Shown: positions 9,926-23,974 of the stretch, one piece after another | Numbering within the stretch: position 1 is the stretch's first letter | Layout of the letters: each line of letters opens with the position of its first letter | NCBI RefSeq assembly: GCF_041296265.1 | Contig: NC_091695.1 | Coordinates: 30,399,001 to 30,463,000, forward strand | Direction of reading: 5' to 3' | Length of the DNA: 64,000 nucleotides | Source of the DNA: Equus caballus | Taxonomy: Eukaryota; Chordata; Mammalia; Perissodactyla; Equidae | Notes under the pieces: model-generated | What the model was told of the DNA's origin: nothing | Databases searched by the model: none | What the model saw: the letters and a program-made list of their open reading frames with translations, nothing else | Made by a program: the position numbers and the translations under genes

Positions 9926-12900
9926 TTTTTTTTTTTTTGAGGTAATGCTGATTTAGAACATTATATCAATTTCAGGTATACATCATTACATTTCAAATTA
10001 TATGTAGACTACATCATGTTCACCCCCCAAAGAATAGTTACCATTTGTCATTGTACTCATGTGCCCTTTTACTCTTTTCACCCCTTGCCCCACAACCCAT
10101 CCCCTTTGGTAACAGCTGATCTAATCTGTATTTCCCTGTGTTTGTTTATTGTTGTTACTGCTTGTATCTTCCACTTATGAGTGAAATCTTACGATATTTG
10201 ACTTTCTCTGTCTGACTTTTTGCTTACATAATATAGTCAAGGTCCACCCATCTTGTCGCAAATGGTAAAATTTCATCTTCTTTAATAGCTGAGTAGTGTT
10301 CCATTGTGTATATATGCTGCATCTTCTTTATCCATTCATCCACTGATGGGCACTTAGGTTGCTTCTATGTCTTGGCTTTTGTGTATAATGCTGCAATGAA
10401 CATATGGGTGCATATATCTTTTTGAATTAGTGTTCTTATGTTCTTTGGATATATACCCGGGATTGGACTAGTTGGATCATATGGTATTTCTATTTTTAAT
10501 TATTTGAGAAATCTCTATACTGTTTTCCATAATGGCTGTACCAGTTTGCATTTCCACTCGCAATGTATGAGGTTCCCTTTTCTCCACATCCTCTCCAACA
10601 TTTGTTATTTTTGTCTTGGTAATTATAGATAGTCTGACAGGAGTAAGGTGATACCTTATTGTAGTTTTGATTTGCATTTCCCTTATGATTAGTGATATTG
10701 AACATCATTTCATATACCTGTTGGTCATCCATATATCCTCTTTGAAAAAAATGTCCGTTCATATCCTCTGCACATTATTTGATTAGCTTGTTTGTATTTT
10801 TGTTGTTGAGTTGTACGCGTTCTTTTATATATTTTGCATACTACCCTCTTGTCTCATACATGATTTGCAAATATTTTCTCCCAGTTGGTGAGTTATATTT
10901 TCCTTTTGTTGGTAATTTCTTTGCAATGCAGTTTTTCAGTCTGATCAGTCCCATTTGTTTATTCTTGCTTTTGTCTCCTTTGCCCGAGTAGACATGGTAT
11001 TCAAAAAGGCACTGCTAATACCGATTTCAAAGAGCTTACTGCCTATATTTTCCTCTAGGACTTTTATGGTTTTAGGTCTTGTATCGAAGCCTTTAATCCA
11101 TTTTGAGTTAATGTTTGGATATGGTGTAATATGATGGCCTGCTTACATTCCTTTGCATTTTGTTGTCCAGCTTTTCAAATGCAATTCATTGAAGAGACTT
11201 TATGTTCTCCATTGCACATTCTTTACTCCTTTGTTGAAGATTAGCTGTCCATAGTTGTGTGGTTTTATTTCTGGGCCCTCAATTCTCTTCCATTGATCTG
11301 TGTATCTGTTTTTGTGCCAATACCATGCTCTTTTGATTACTAGCTTTGCAATACATTTTGAATTCAGTGAGTGTGATACCTCTGACTTTGTTCTTTTTTC
11401 TTAGGATTGCATTGGCTATTTAGGGTCCTTTCTTGTTCAATATAGATTTTAGGATTATTTACTCTATTCCCATGAGGAGTGTCATTGGGTTTCTGATTGG
11501 AATTGCAATGAATTTGTAGATTGCTTTAGGTAATATGGATATTTTTACTATGTTTACTCTTCCACTCAAAGTACATGGAATATCTTTCCATTTCTTTATA
11601 TCTTCTTTGATTTCTTTCAATAATGTCTTATAGTTTTCAGCGTATTAGTCTTTTACTTCCTGGGTTAAATTTATTCCTAGATATTTTATTGCTATTGTAG
11701 TCTTGATTTTTCTTTCTGACAGTTCACTGTTAGCATATTGAAATGTGACTGATTTTTCTATGTTGATGTTTTGCCCTGCAACTTTATTGTATTTGTTGAT
11801 TGTTTTTTACAGATTCTTGGTGGATTTGCTAGGATTTTCTATATATTGATTTATGTCATCAGCAAATAATGACAGTTTTGCACCTTGCTCTCCAATTTGC
11901 ATGTTTTTTATTATTTTTTCTTACCTAATTGCTCTGGCCAAAACTTCCATTAATATGTTGAATGAGTGGCAAGAGTGCGCATCCTTTTCCTGTTACTGTC
12001 CTCTGAGAAATAGCTTTGAGTTTTTCACCATTAACTATGGTGATAGCTATGGGTATGTCATATATGGCCTTTAGTATGTTGAGTTATTTTCCTTCTATAC
12101 CCATTTTATTCATAGTTTTTTTTATTATAAATGTATTTTGAATCTTGTCAAATGCTATCTCTGCATCTACTGAGATGATCATGTGATTCTTGTTCTTCTT
12201 TGTTTATATGGTGTATCACATTAATTGATTTTCAGATGTTGACCCATCCCTGTGTCCCTGGAATAAATCTCACGTGATAGTGGTGTATGATCCTTCCAAT
12301 GTATTGTTGTATTTGATGTGCTAACATTTGTTCAGGAGATTTGCATCTATGTTCATCAGCAATATTGGCCTGTAATGTTCCCTTTTTCGTTTTCCTTGTC
12401 TGATTTTGGAATCAGAATAATTTTGGCCTCATAAAATGAGCTAGGATACATCCTGTCTTCTTCAAGTTTTTGGAAGAGTTTGAGGATAGGTATTAAATCT
12501 TGTTTCAATGTTTGGTAGAATTCACCAGTAAAACTTCCTTGTCTTGGACTTTTGTTCCTTGGGAGATTTTTTATTACTGTTTCAATCTCTTTATTTGTGA
12601 TTGCTCTATTCAGATTCTCTATTTCTTCTTTATTCAGTTTTAGGAGGCTGCATGTTTCTAAGAATGTATTCCTTTCTTCTAGATTACCCAGTTTTGTGGG
12701 CATATAGCTTTTCATAGTATTCTCTTATAATCTGTATTTCTGTGGTGTCCATTGGAATTTCTCCACTTTTATTTCTGATTTTATTTATTTGAGCCTTCTG
12801 TCTATTTTCCTTACTGAGTCTGGATAAGGGTTTATTAATTCTGTTTAACTTTTCAAAGAGCCAGATCTTAGTTTCATTGATCCTTTCTATTGATTTTTTA

Positions 12901-15665
12901 GTCTCTATTTCATTTATTTCTGCTCTGATTTTTATTATTTCCTTCCTTCTACTGACTTTGGGCTTCATTTGTTCTTTTCCTACTTCTTTTAGGTATAGTT
13001 TGAAATTATTTATTTTATATTTTTCACGCTTCTTGAAATAAGCTTGTAGTTATGTAAACTTCCCTCTTAGTATTGCTTTCACAGCATCCCATAAGGTTTG
13101 GTACACTGTGTTTTACTGTCATTTCTCCTGAGGTATTTTTTGATTTCTTCATTGATTCAACAGTTATTCAGTAGCATGTTGCTTGTTTCCACATATTTGT
13201 GACTTCTGGCCTTTTTTGTAGTTGATTTCTAATTTCATAACATTGTGGTCAGAAAAGGCTTTTGATACAATTTAATTCTTCTTAAAGTCACTGAGGCTTG
13301 CTTTGTTTTCCAACATATGGTCTATCTTTGAGAATATTCCATATGCACTTGAGAAAAATGTGTATTCTGCTGTTTTTGAATGGGATGTTCTATATAAATC
13401 TATTAAGTCCATATGACCTAGAGTTTCATTTGAGGCCATTGTTTCCTTGTTGACTTTCTGTCTGGATGACCTATCCAATGAAATAAGTGGAGTGTTAAGA
13501 TCCTCTACCATTCCTGTGTTGCTGTCAAGTTCTCCCTTTCAGACTGTTAACAGTTGCTTTATGTACTTTGGTGCTCCTTCGTTAAGTGCATTTATGTTAA
13601 AAAGGGTTATGTATTCTTGGTGGAATGTCCCTTTTATCATTATATTATCCCAATCTTTGTCTTTTGTTATATTTTTTGTCTTGATGTTTGTTTTGTCTGA
13701 TATAAGAATGACTCTGTCCACTTTATTTTGCTTGCCATTTGTTTGGCGTATCATCTTCCATCCCTTCACACTGAGTCTATGTTTGTCTTTAGAGCTGAGA
13801 TGTGTTTCCTGGAGACACCATATTGTTGGGTCTTCTTTTGTAATCCATCCAGCCACTCTGCATTTTTTGATTGGTGAATCAATTCATTTTCATTTAGAGG
13901 GATTATTGCCTTATGAGGGCTTACTGCTGTCATTTTATCTTTTGTTTTTGTTTTCTGGTTGTTTTATGTTTAGGTTGTTTCTTTTTGTATTTCTCTCTGC
14001 CGTTTCAGTTTGGTGCTTTTCTGTGATGTTTTTCTCAGTTTCCTCTTTATTTCTGAATTGTGACTCTGATTTTTTGTTTTGTGGTTACCATGAGATTTGT
14101 ATAAAAGATCTCATAATTGAGATAGTACTTTTTCTGATAGCCTCTTATCTCTATTAGCCTATGCAGGTTCAGCCCTTTTCCTCTTACCTTCCTATGTTTT
14201 TTTTTGTCATGAGTTATTCTTTTCTGTGTTGTGAGTTTGTGACCAAATTGAAGTATCGATAGTTGTTTTTTGATGCTTTCTTTCCCTTTATTTTTTGTGT
14301 TATAATTGTTTATACAAACCTATTCTGATATAGAACTGCAATATTTTGATTCTTTCTCTCTATTTATCTCTTTGCACAAAGCTTTGTATAATTTTTCCTT
14401 TTCGTTTCAGGTAGGAGGGTCCCTTTCATCATTTCTTCTACAATAGGCCTAGTGATGATGAACTCCCTCAGATCTTGTTTGGGAAATTTTTATTTTCCTA
14501 TCATATCTGAAGGATAATTTTGCTGGACAGAGTATTCTTGGCAGATAGTTTTTGTCTTTCAGTATTTTGAATATATCATTCCACTCTTTCCTAGCCTGTA
14601 GGATTTCTACTTGTAAATTTGCTGAAAGCCTGATAAATATTCCTTTGTAGGTTATTTTCTTCTGTCTTGTGGCCCTTAATATTTTTTCTTTGTCATTGAA
14701 TTTTGACAGCTTTGGTATTATATGCCTTGGGTAAGATCTTTTTGCCTTGATGTAATTAGGAGTTCTATTGGTTTCAAGTAATTGTAAGTCCAGTTACTTC
14801 CTCAGGTTTGTGAAGATCTCAGCTACTGTTCTTTTGAATAAGCTCTCTTCTCCTTTTCCCCTCTCTTCTCCTCCTGGGATATCTATTATCCTTATGTTAC
14901 TTTTCCTAATTGAGTCAGATATTTCTTGAAGAATTTCTTCACTTTTTAAAATCTTCATTCTCTCTCTTCCTCCACCTGAATCAATTCTAAGTTTCTATCT
15001 TTGAGGTCACTAATTCTCCCCTCCATATGTTCTGCTCTATCTTTAATGCTTTCTTACTTATTTTTAATCTCATAATTGTGTTCTTCATCTCCAACATTTG
15101 TTTGTTTTTTGTTTATTTTTTTAATCCTGAGCTCATTGAACGATATTTCTGAGTTTTCTTGTAACTCATTGATTTACTGTGGAAGAGCTATTGTGAATTC
15201 TCTTTCAGTTAGATTATATTCTTCTGTGACTTCAAATTTGGTTTCTGGAGAGTTTTCCTTCTCATTCTCTTGTACCATGTTACTGTAGTTATTCACAGTA
15301 TTTGGTGAGTTAAGTCTCTGCTGGGGCACTTGTGATAGTACTACCATTCTTAATTGGGTATAGCTTTGATTACTTTGGTTTTGATCTGCTTCTTATTGTA
15401 TTTGAGATCCTACACTTTCCATCCTGGGGTCCGTTCCCTGGATTACTGATACCAAGGGAGGAGGAGGGTGTTGCTACTCTGGTTCCATTGCCTCCTGAGG
15501 GTCCAGGTCACCTGCCTTCAGTTGTATATAGGTATGGATCTGTTATTTTTCCTGTGATGCTGTGTAGGGATCTTCTGTTGGTCAATGGTATTCCAATGGT
15601 TTGTAACTTAGAAAGGAAAGACAAAGAGAATAACTTACTCTGCCATGATGATGATGTCATTGCAT
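9926..15665 (-). mobile_element. Near full-length L1 LINE, antisense
   Basis: Poly-T tract at 9928-9938 (the antisense poly-A tail), then 3'UTR-like sequence, antisense ORF2 (about 10450-13950), antisense ORF1 region (about 14200-15300) and 5'UTR ending near 15655 in ATGATGATGTCAT, close to the end of the L1 at 6485. Minus-strand pieces show the endonuclease domain at 13539-13856 (WCLQETHL, IKGTFHQEYITLFNINAL), reverse-transcriptase regions at 12356-12968 (LPRNKSPRQGSFTGEFYQTLKQ, FEKLNRINKPLSRL) and the C-terminal zinc-finger-like part near 10496-10762. About 5.7 kb, close to full length, but the frames carry many stops, so it cannot move. The plus-strand 236-residue open frame at 13447-14157 is only its shadow. 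Confidence 0.92.
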
Positions 15666-15759
15666 TTCATTTACTTTTATTTTACAATTACAATTGGGGG
15701 CAACTCACCATTAATTTCTTATCCTTTTGTTTTTTGATATTCAGCTTGTGTCTGTTTTC

Positions 15760-16735
15760 AAAATAAAAACAAAATTTCAATCAAAATATATTTGATATAC
15801 AAGTGTTAAATTAAATTCCACAACATGTTGATTTGATATGTTTATATATTGTGATATTATTGCATTTGTAGTGATAATTAGCACCTCTATCACGTCTCAT
15901 AATTATCATGTCTAATATGTGTTTGGAATAATTAAGATCTAATCTCTTAAGTTAGAATATTATAAGGCAATATTGTTGTCTACAGTCACTGTACTTTTCA
16001 TTAGATCTCTAGGACGTATTTACTACTAGTTGCAAATTTGTACCCTTAAACAACTTCTCTCATATTCCCCCACAACCAAGGCCCTGGTATCCACTATTTT
16101 CCTCTTTGTTTTTACAAGTTTAGCTTTTTTAGATTCCACATATAAGTGATATCATATAGGGTTTATCTTTCTCTGTGTGTGTTCTCTCTCTTAGTATAAT
16201 GTACTCAAAGTCTTTCAATGTTGTCTCAAATGGAAGGATTTCCTTCTTTTTCATAGCAGAATAATAATGCATTGCGTGTGTGTGTGTATCACTTCTTCTT
16301 TATCCATTCATTCATTGATGGGCGCTTACAGTGATTCCATATTTCAGCTACTGCAAATAATGGTGCAATAAACATGGGAGTGCATATATATTTATGATAT
16401 CCTATTTTCCTCTCCTTTGGGTATATATTCAGAAGTAGGATTGATGGATAATCTTTTAGTTCTATTTCTTAATTTTTTGAGGAATCTCTTTATTGTTTTC
16501 CTTAGTGAATGAACCAATTGACATTCCTATCAACAGTGTACAAGGGTTCCCTTTTCTCCATATCTTCACCAACAGTTGTTATCTCTTCTCTTCTTGATGA
16601 TAGCCATTCTAACAGGTGTGGTGATATCTCATTGTGGTTTTGATTTGCATTTCCCTGATGATTAGTGATGACAAACATCTTTTCATGCACCTGTTGACCA
16701 TTTGAATGTCCTGAGCATGTTTCTTTAAAGTTGTG
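15760..16735 (-). mobile_element. Older L1 3' part, antisense
   Basis: Begins with antisense L1 3'UTR ('aaaatatatttgatataca') and ends in ORF2 C-terminal sequence. The minus-strand stretch 16502-16690 encodes [18 protein letters not shown] and GEDMEKREP, a hallmark of the ORF2 C-terminus. It lies back to back with the 5' end of the L1 at 9926-15665. A (TG)n run sits at 16277-16287. It is truncated and decayed. Confidence 0.85.
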
Positions 16736-17258
16736 TTTGATGATATCTTTTCTCCACCCTCAAAGGGTAGCCTGCCTCTTCTAGGAGTTGTTATGAGTTC
16801 AGAGTAGGATATGGAGGAGACTTGCTTCAATAAAACTTTCTGTGACATTATCTACCTGTCTGTTTTGGGTTCTTAAGAAAGAGGGGAAGATTAGTTCACA
16901 GCACACTCTTAGTTATCTTGGCTTCTATCACTTACACTTACCAGAACCCTCAATATTCCAGTATCTGAATAATTCCTGGTAGATTGTATGCCCCTAATCA
17001 ATATTTGTCAAATGAATTAACCTTGTGTCTTAGCACAAATCTTAACATTTTGGTTCTTACTAAGTCAGTAAGTACGGTACAATAATTCAAGAACCAACCT
17101 TCAACAAAGTTTCTGAAAGTGTTTAACAAAAATAAAATGAATAATTCACATTACAGATAAGTTCTCAGTAGACTTCTTCTGAGAGAAACATGGAGATCAT
17201 GACTATTTAAATATTAGACTATATTATATTGTGACAATATGCTTTACTTTTTTGTTTT

Positions 17259-17534
17259 AAAAATAACTGACCTATGAGGTCATCCCGGTGGCACAGCAGT
17301 TAAGTGCCCACATTCCACTTTGGTGCCCTGGGGTTCGCTGGTTCAGATCCTGGGTGCTGACATGGCACCACGTGGCATGCCCTACTGTGGTAGGCATCCC
17401 ACATATGAAGTAGAGGAAGATGGGCATGGATGTTAGATCAGGGCCAGTCTTCCTCAGCAAAAAGAGGAGGATTGGCAGCAGTTAGCTCAGGGCTAGCTTC
17501 CTCAAAAAAAATAAAAAATAAAAATAACTGACCT
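17259..17534 (+). mobile_element. ERE SINE, sense, with 15-bp target-site duplication
   Basis: The element body is about 17274-17519. It has a tRNA-like head with box A/B-type sequence ('ggtggcacagcagttaag', 'ggttcagatcc'), the 'cccacatatgaagtagagg' middle, the 'cagggccagtcttcctcag' tail and an A-rich end. Target-site duplications AAAAATAACTGACCT lie at 17259-17273 and 17520-17534 and are identical. Confidence 0.95.
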
Positions 17535-19410
17535 TTTATAGTAAAATTAATCAAAATTGTGATTCAACAAAACTGTTTTTCAGATCTATTAAAATATATA
17601 AGCAAAATTATTTATTTTTGACTTTATTCATGGGATACAGAATTTCTCAGTTTTTCAGTCAACCCTGACATACTGCAATTTAAGTTTTAAAACTATGGCC
17701 TAATTATAGTTTCTGAATGACAGCAAAATGTGCTTTTATCATATATTAAATAACATACATTTTTATATGTATATATATTTATTACTCAGATTTAAGGCCT
17801 TAGGGACATTAGAAAATATGATAGTGAATAATCAGTAGGTTATAGACAGTAGTAAGATAATAGCATAAGCTAATTACATTTTTATGAGTAGATAAGATAA
17901 ATAGAAATTAGGATGAAAATAAATATGATTAAAAATATATAAACATAAATACAAAAAGTTTCATATCAAAGGTAATAAAGGGAAGTTAAATCAATTTTTC
18001 TACCTAATGAAATATCAGTAAAAAATAAATGTTGAAATAATTTAAATATTACAGTATATGAATGCCGGGGACAATACAATGAGCAATAATATGTTGTAAC
18101 TTATTTCTGGTGGAAATATTAAATGGTTTAAGAAATTTGAAAATGTGGTTGTGATATTTGGTTAAACCTTGTGGGCTGAATCCAAATGTTTGTCTTGCTC
18201 ATTCTTGGAGGCCACCTAAAATGATAATAAAAGTTTTTTAGAAAAAACCTATAAAGTCATGAAGATATGGATAACAGGAAATGTGACAACAAAGGTTGGA
18301 AACTACGAGGCAGATTTATGAAGAATAACCAACTCAGATTCTAGAAATCAGGAAGCCATGGGTCCTGGGGAGAGTGGAGAGCAAAAAACAAGAAGCAGCA
18401 AGTTGTTTCCCCTTGTAAGACCTCAATAAGGATCAGTAATTGAAGGCATTATGGACCTGCACAGTGAGTGGGGCTTAAAACTGGATATTTGGTTGAAAAA
18501 AATCTGCTAAGAACAATTAGACTACTAGACAAGGCCTTCCCCCGCTTTTGCATCCAAGAAACTCCTGTCCCTCCCTCCTAATCCTTCCCTTGCTCTAACA
18601 GAAGACTGAAGGTTTATTCTCTGGAGAATTGAACCAAGAAGTATGGGCTTAGAGTCATCACACATATCTAAGGGGGGATGCTAAAAACAGAGGAATTAAG
18701 ATAATAAACGCACAGTGAAAAAGGAGATTCTCCCTGCTTGAGCCTCTCCTTCCACCACACACCTACTGCATTCACTCATTCAACTCTCAGAACACTCCCA
18801 GCTGGGATGATTTCTCTTTGGCAGGAGACTGGAGAATTCCTTTCTGGAGAAAGACCCGCCCAAGATAAAATATATATCTCCTGATGCTTAAAGCTGGGGC
18901 CCATCAAAGCAATTGTGAAGTCCTCCCCAGATTGCCCAGCAGAAACCCCACCAGAGGACAATATCTGGCCAGAAAAACCATGCTTGAAATGTTGCTTTTT
19001 AGTGCCTCACTTTGCAATGGGAAAGGACAGCAAAGAACAACCACACAGAGGCTCTAAAATAAACAAAGAGTAATAAAAGGAAAAGAATTCAGAGGACACA
19101 AAGGTGATGCAGGGAGCATTAGGGTATTTAAAAAACTAAAACTCCAAAATTAAAACACTCAGTTAAAGAAGATATTGTGGAAGAAATTGGACATTTATTT
19201 ATAATATTGTTTGAGCCACAGGATCAAATTTTCTCTGACGACTTCAATTTTATGAGCTAATGGATTCACTTGATTGTTTTAACCAGTTTCAGTTCTTTCC
19301 TTTTGTCATTAAACATGAAAGATTCCTAATTCTGAAAAAAATGCTATAATTTATACCAAGAATCACAAAAATGTGACTCTCCTTGAGTAACTGGTCTCTT
19401 CCTGTAGTAT
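17535..19410. other. AT-rich intergenic stretch, nothing recognised
   Basis: I see no exon, RNA gene or repeat family here that I can name with confidence. The 18350-18960 part is less AT-rich and could be an old transposon remnant. Short open frames (for example 18776-18961 minus) look accidental. Confidence 0.4.
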
Positions 19411-19414
19411 ATTA

Positions 19415-19790
19415 GTTATCTATTGATGCACAACAAATTACTACCAAACTTTGTGGTTTCAAACAAAAATATTCATTTATTACCTCATATATTTTCTGTG
19501 GGTCAGAAATTCAGGGGCAACCTGGCTGTGTAATTCTGGCTTAGGGAGCCTCATGTGGTTCCATACTAGTAGATGGTCAAAGCTGAAGTCCTTTGAAGCT
19601 AGATCAAGGCTGAAAGATCCACTTCCAAAGTAGATCTCTCACATAGCTGTCAAGTTGGAGCTGGCTTATGACAGGAGACCAATATTCTTGGTTACATGGG
19701 ATAGCCCCATTAAATATTGTAGGGTTAGACACAAGCCTATGAATACCAGGAAGCTAGGGTCATTGGGAACCATTTGGGAGGGACTCAGAT
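19415..19790 (-). mobile_element. Old LTR fossil, probably MaLR/ERVL-like
   Basis: The left end has the phrase order typical of inverted MaLR/MLT-type solo LTRs: 'ttagttatctattgatgca', 'acaaattactaccaaactt', 'gtttcaaacaaaaat', 'ttctgtgggtcagaaattca'. It has no internal coding region. It looks like an old, diverged solo LTR shared by placental mammals. The subfamily is not certain. Confidence 0.4.
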
Positions 19791-19799
19791 GGTAGAAAT

Positions 19800-22700
19800 G
19801 CTTCAGAGTAGATATATTCAAAAATATTCATTGACAACTTGGAAATAACCCATATGCTACATGAAGAAAAAGGTTAAATACATTAGGATATAATGAATTG
19901 ATCTATTATAATACACATGAAGGAAAATAATACTTATGATGCATGTGACAGGTTTTGAAAATCAATCTACAAAATCAGGAATTCAAGAAATACAATTTTC
20001 ATTATGTTTCCATCACACTATTCCTACTTTGCACTCTTCTTATTTCTCCTCTGTGAAAAAAGCTTAGTCAATTAAAGGATCGTTTCTTCTTTTCTCTACA
20101 TTTGTGTCTAAGTTCTAGAGGGCTGAATGATACCACAGCAACAGGGGAATCGGGTCCTTGACTTCCCTCCATAGCAGCATCTTGTGAAATATGTTACCTC
20201 AACAGATCCTCAGCTGTCAAATCACAAATGAATTGCTACTGAATTCCATTTATCCTCATCCTAAAGACTTGTAAGATCTGATGATTCTGCTGCTCACAGC
20301 GAGTCTTGGTTAAATGGGAATTGTTCTGCTGCTCCCATCTTTGACTACGGCACAGAAAATTCTGTAGAGTGTAAGCCCTCAGTGCCCAGTTGCTATCTCC
20401 CTGGACTCCCATGACCACATTTTCTTAAGTTTTGGCCTGCCAACTCAGGCCCTAAAAATCTTTTGGTTAGGGTCCCTCTGTTTTTGGTGTCTCTAAACTT
20501 ATTTGATAGTTGTGCTGTCTCTAAGCCATTCTGAGACTTACTTATGTTTTTGGCCACATCATCTCTGCTTCGATTTCTTTTCGCTGCCACATCCCTTCTC
20601 TGAAGGTTGAGAACCTAATAACTTACGTACTTGAGAAAAAGGAATGATCAGAGATGTGGGGAAGGAAATGTTAGGTGAAATATTATACATACTTTACCCC
20701 ATTATCCCTCTTTTCCTCCCTGTCTCTGCCATTCTCCATAAAATAATTTTCTTCTTCTCTCATTCTCACTCTTCTACTCACTTCTTCCTTCAAAACAAGC
20801 AGTCAAAGCCATGGGAGAGAAGAAGAGAATCATTTATGTTTCTACTTCCATACTCCAAATCTCTGGAAGGTCTTTCTGAATATAACCCTCCCAAGAAGTC
20901 CCATCTAAAAGTAAAAACAAAAACAAAGGTCCAAAACAAGAAAGTAGAGAGCTGAGATTCCCTATACCACAGAGAGTCTGACTCAGCATTGCTGGAGGTT
21001 CACTACTTCCTGGCATGTTTCCCAGACAGAGGTCTCTGATGATTGTTCCTATGCTTTGGGCGTAGGATGGAAGTGATCTCTAAATGAACTCCATGATTCT
21101 TCCAGGGTGAATGGAGGGTTCCTTGACATAAACATGTCTCAAAATTTGAACACCCTGAAGCAAGATCTCGGAGCCTAAAAAAGGAACCCATTAACAGAGT
21201 TGGTCTCCCCTCTATCACCCAGGAGGGAGGTTATTTACAGCTTGCATGATTTTAATTGCTCCTTTTTTATTGCAAGCTGTGTTCCCAAGTCCTCTCTTAG
21301 ATGTGAGAGAAACCTCATAAGCTTTTAAGGTCCTCTTCTCCCACAGCTGGATCATTCTTGAGGGAGGCTGAGTGAGTCAAACCTTACTAACAAAAGACCA
21401 TGCGCTCATCTCAGAGTAGTGATGGAGTAGGATACTCACAGAACCTGGAAGTTGAACTATGTGTGGGCTCTTTCTGAATACCTGGGTACACCACACACAA
21501 TAAAAAGAAGAGTAAATCTTTACAGCACTCTTATGTAAGTAATTAGGGACTCTGCTCTAAGGAATATGAAGGCCTAGGACCCAGGAAGAATCTCAAAGGT
21601 TTGCAAACAACTCAATATCATTGTACTTCAAGTCTAATTTTTATAAGGAGTCTTCTTCTACGGTGGCTCATTTAGCCTGAAAAGACAAATCTGTAGAGGG
21701 ATGATCTAAATTTATAGGCTGTGTCAATACACTTTGGCATAAAATGGGGAGCTGGAACCCCTCTGAGACTATTGTTCATATTTAAAAGGAGAAAACAAAG
21801 AGCCAGAAGAAAAGGTGTGGGTAATTATTGAGAGGCCTATACTTCCTGATTTGTTCCACTAACAAGTCAAATTTGAGCATTCTACAGAAGTCTCCCTAAC
21901 TGAGTGGACTCAGTTCAACTTTGATGAACAGGTCAGTTCTTGAGGAAGTGAGGGACCACCAGCTGAGAATAAATGCAATGCTTGGTTTTCTGACAGTGAT
22001 CCTGCCCATATTGTTCCTGATAAACAAAGCTCTTCAGATTTTGTTTCCTGCTCTACAAATATGGTGAACTTTTCCAAAGTCAGCTAACTAAATATTAGGA
22101 AGGATTATTGATGAAATATCTTAAAGAAGCAGAGCTTGTCAAATGGGCCACTTTTTAATAGTCTCCTTCCATTTCCTTTGTTTTTTTTTTAATTTACTAA
22201 GCAGAGTAAAATGGAGGTCAGTATGTGGAGGGGGACTATCTGATGTCAGAAATGACTTGAGAAAAATTGAAGGAAGAGAATCCACATAAGCTTTATCCTA
22301 AGATAAACTTTATCCAAAACAAAAGGTAGAAAGCTTAGCAGTCCTTAATAAAGAAGAGGAAACTAAAAATAAGGTTTAATTAGAAATGATAGAATCTGGG
22401 CTGGTTGAGAAAAGCAATGTGGCAATTAAAAGGTGCTCTGGGATAAAGAATAGCATCACTAGTCTGACATAGTTCTCTGTGTGTGGTACAATTGGCCTCG
22501 GTAATTTTATCTTAGACATCTGTGGGTACAAGCTTTGCAGTGTTCACCATCTAAACCTGAGATTTCCCTTTCTGGCAGTTATACCAGCACGTATTGCAAA
22601 ACATTTTAATATCCCCTTATTTCTTCTTCCTGAAAGAAGATAAATTCTCCTTCAGTTTATCTCACTGACTTGGCAAGCAGTCACCATTACAGCCTTTCTG

Positions 22701-23130
22701 TTCATTTCCTGAAAGTGCATCTATGTGAAAAGATGTGGTGATCATGTTATTGAAAGCATGCTCAATTACGTTTTCATTGCCCTGTCCATTTTTATAATAA
22801 TGCATCTGAAATGGTGTCTGTCATTCTAGAGATCTTTTGTGAGAAATTCTTGCAATGACTATGCGGGGGCATTCCCCAATCTCTAATCTCTTGCCCACAT
22901 CCTGTCAGTGATCACCTACAAGAATTTCTCTCTGTCTTTCCCATGCCACACATCATCTCTCGTTTTGTGCGATGTCTCTATGGGTACATTTCTCATCTCT
23001 CTTCCTGGGCTATAAGCTCCGTATTGGATCGTTTACATCATCCAACGCACCAAGTATAGTCCTTTACACTCTCCAGTGTTTAGAAACAAGATTAATGCAG
23101 CAATTAACATATTTTAGTGTGCAGTTTTAG
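19800..23130. other. Intergenic stretch, nothing recognised
   Basis: About 3.3 kb without a gene or clearly nameable repeat. A poly-T run lies near 22182-22191. Open frames such as 20644-20955 and 21003-21218 have no protein likeness. Old repeats too diverged to name by eye are likely present. Confidence 0.4.
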
Positions 23131-23134
23131 TGCA

Positions 23135-23378
23135 GATATTAAAACGTGGCTCTGGAGTTAGACTGCCTGGATTTGAATCCCAGTTTGGCCTTTCATCGGT
23201 TGTGTGTCCTTTAAGTTCTTTGCTGCTCTGACCCAAGGTCTTCTCATTTGTAAAATGGCAATAACAAGTGCACATATCTCATAAATTTTAGTTGAAAACT
23301 AAAATAAGATAAAACATAGAAGTATTCAGAATAGCACCTGGAACATAGTACATACCCAATAAATATTAGCTACCTAAA
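23135..23378 (+). repeat. MIR SINE, nearly complete, sense
   Basis: Follows the MIR consensus in order: 'tctggagttagactgcctgg', 'tttgaatcccagtttggcc', 'tgtaaaatggcaataacaa', and the tail 'agcacctggaacatagtac' with a trailing 'caataaatattagct'. Confidence 0.9.
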
Positions 23379-23974
23379 AATATACTTGATCTTCTGGCAA
23401 ATTCAATCCTATTAGAAGCAGAAAAAAATGAAGCAAATCAAGTAGCTTTGCGTTTTAGAAAAAAAATGGCCAGGAGTAAGCTGCAGTATTCAACTCTTTC
23501 ACAGAAATATTATTTGTAAAGGTGTTACTGTTAGTACTGTGGACTATATATTCAAGGAAACTAGTAATGCCAGATAAAATTTAAAAGAATTTTTTAAAGG
23601 CTGAGTCAGTGAGAAAGCAAATAAACTTATAAAGATTCAGAAATGAGGAGAAAAAGCACAAACCTCAGAGGCAGTGAGCTGGGGCCAGTATTTTCCCCAG
23701 AGGATCTGCTAATCTCTGGTCGCCTCATTGTGGGTTTCAATGAGCAAATATCTAAGAGTTAGGAGAAAAAGACAATGTGTGAGATGGACTTAGAGACAAC
23801 ACCCTTTCCCCTCAATGCCACTGAAAACAGGGACTCTCCAGGAGTGACATTCTCAGACGGCAAACTATTAGAAAAAAGAAAAAACTATGCACAAAATGAG
23901 ACAGTGATAAGCACACCTCCCTCAGCTTTAGTTTGAGAGAAAGAGAAAAAGCAAAAGAGTCTTCCTTGATAATT

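Noticed and set aside
13447-14157. 236-residue plus-strand open frame
   Set aside because: It is the complement of L1 ORF2 endonuclease-region sequence, rich in Phe/Leu/Ser as expected from an antisense shadow.
15332-15766. 144-residue plus-strand open frame
   Set aside because: Spans L1 5'UTR and its flank. No domain.
17259-17534. Possible tRNA gene from the tRNA-like head of the ERE
   Set aside because: The head has box-like promoter sequence but no complete cloverleaf, and it is the standard head of the SINE.
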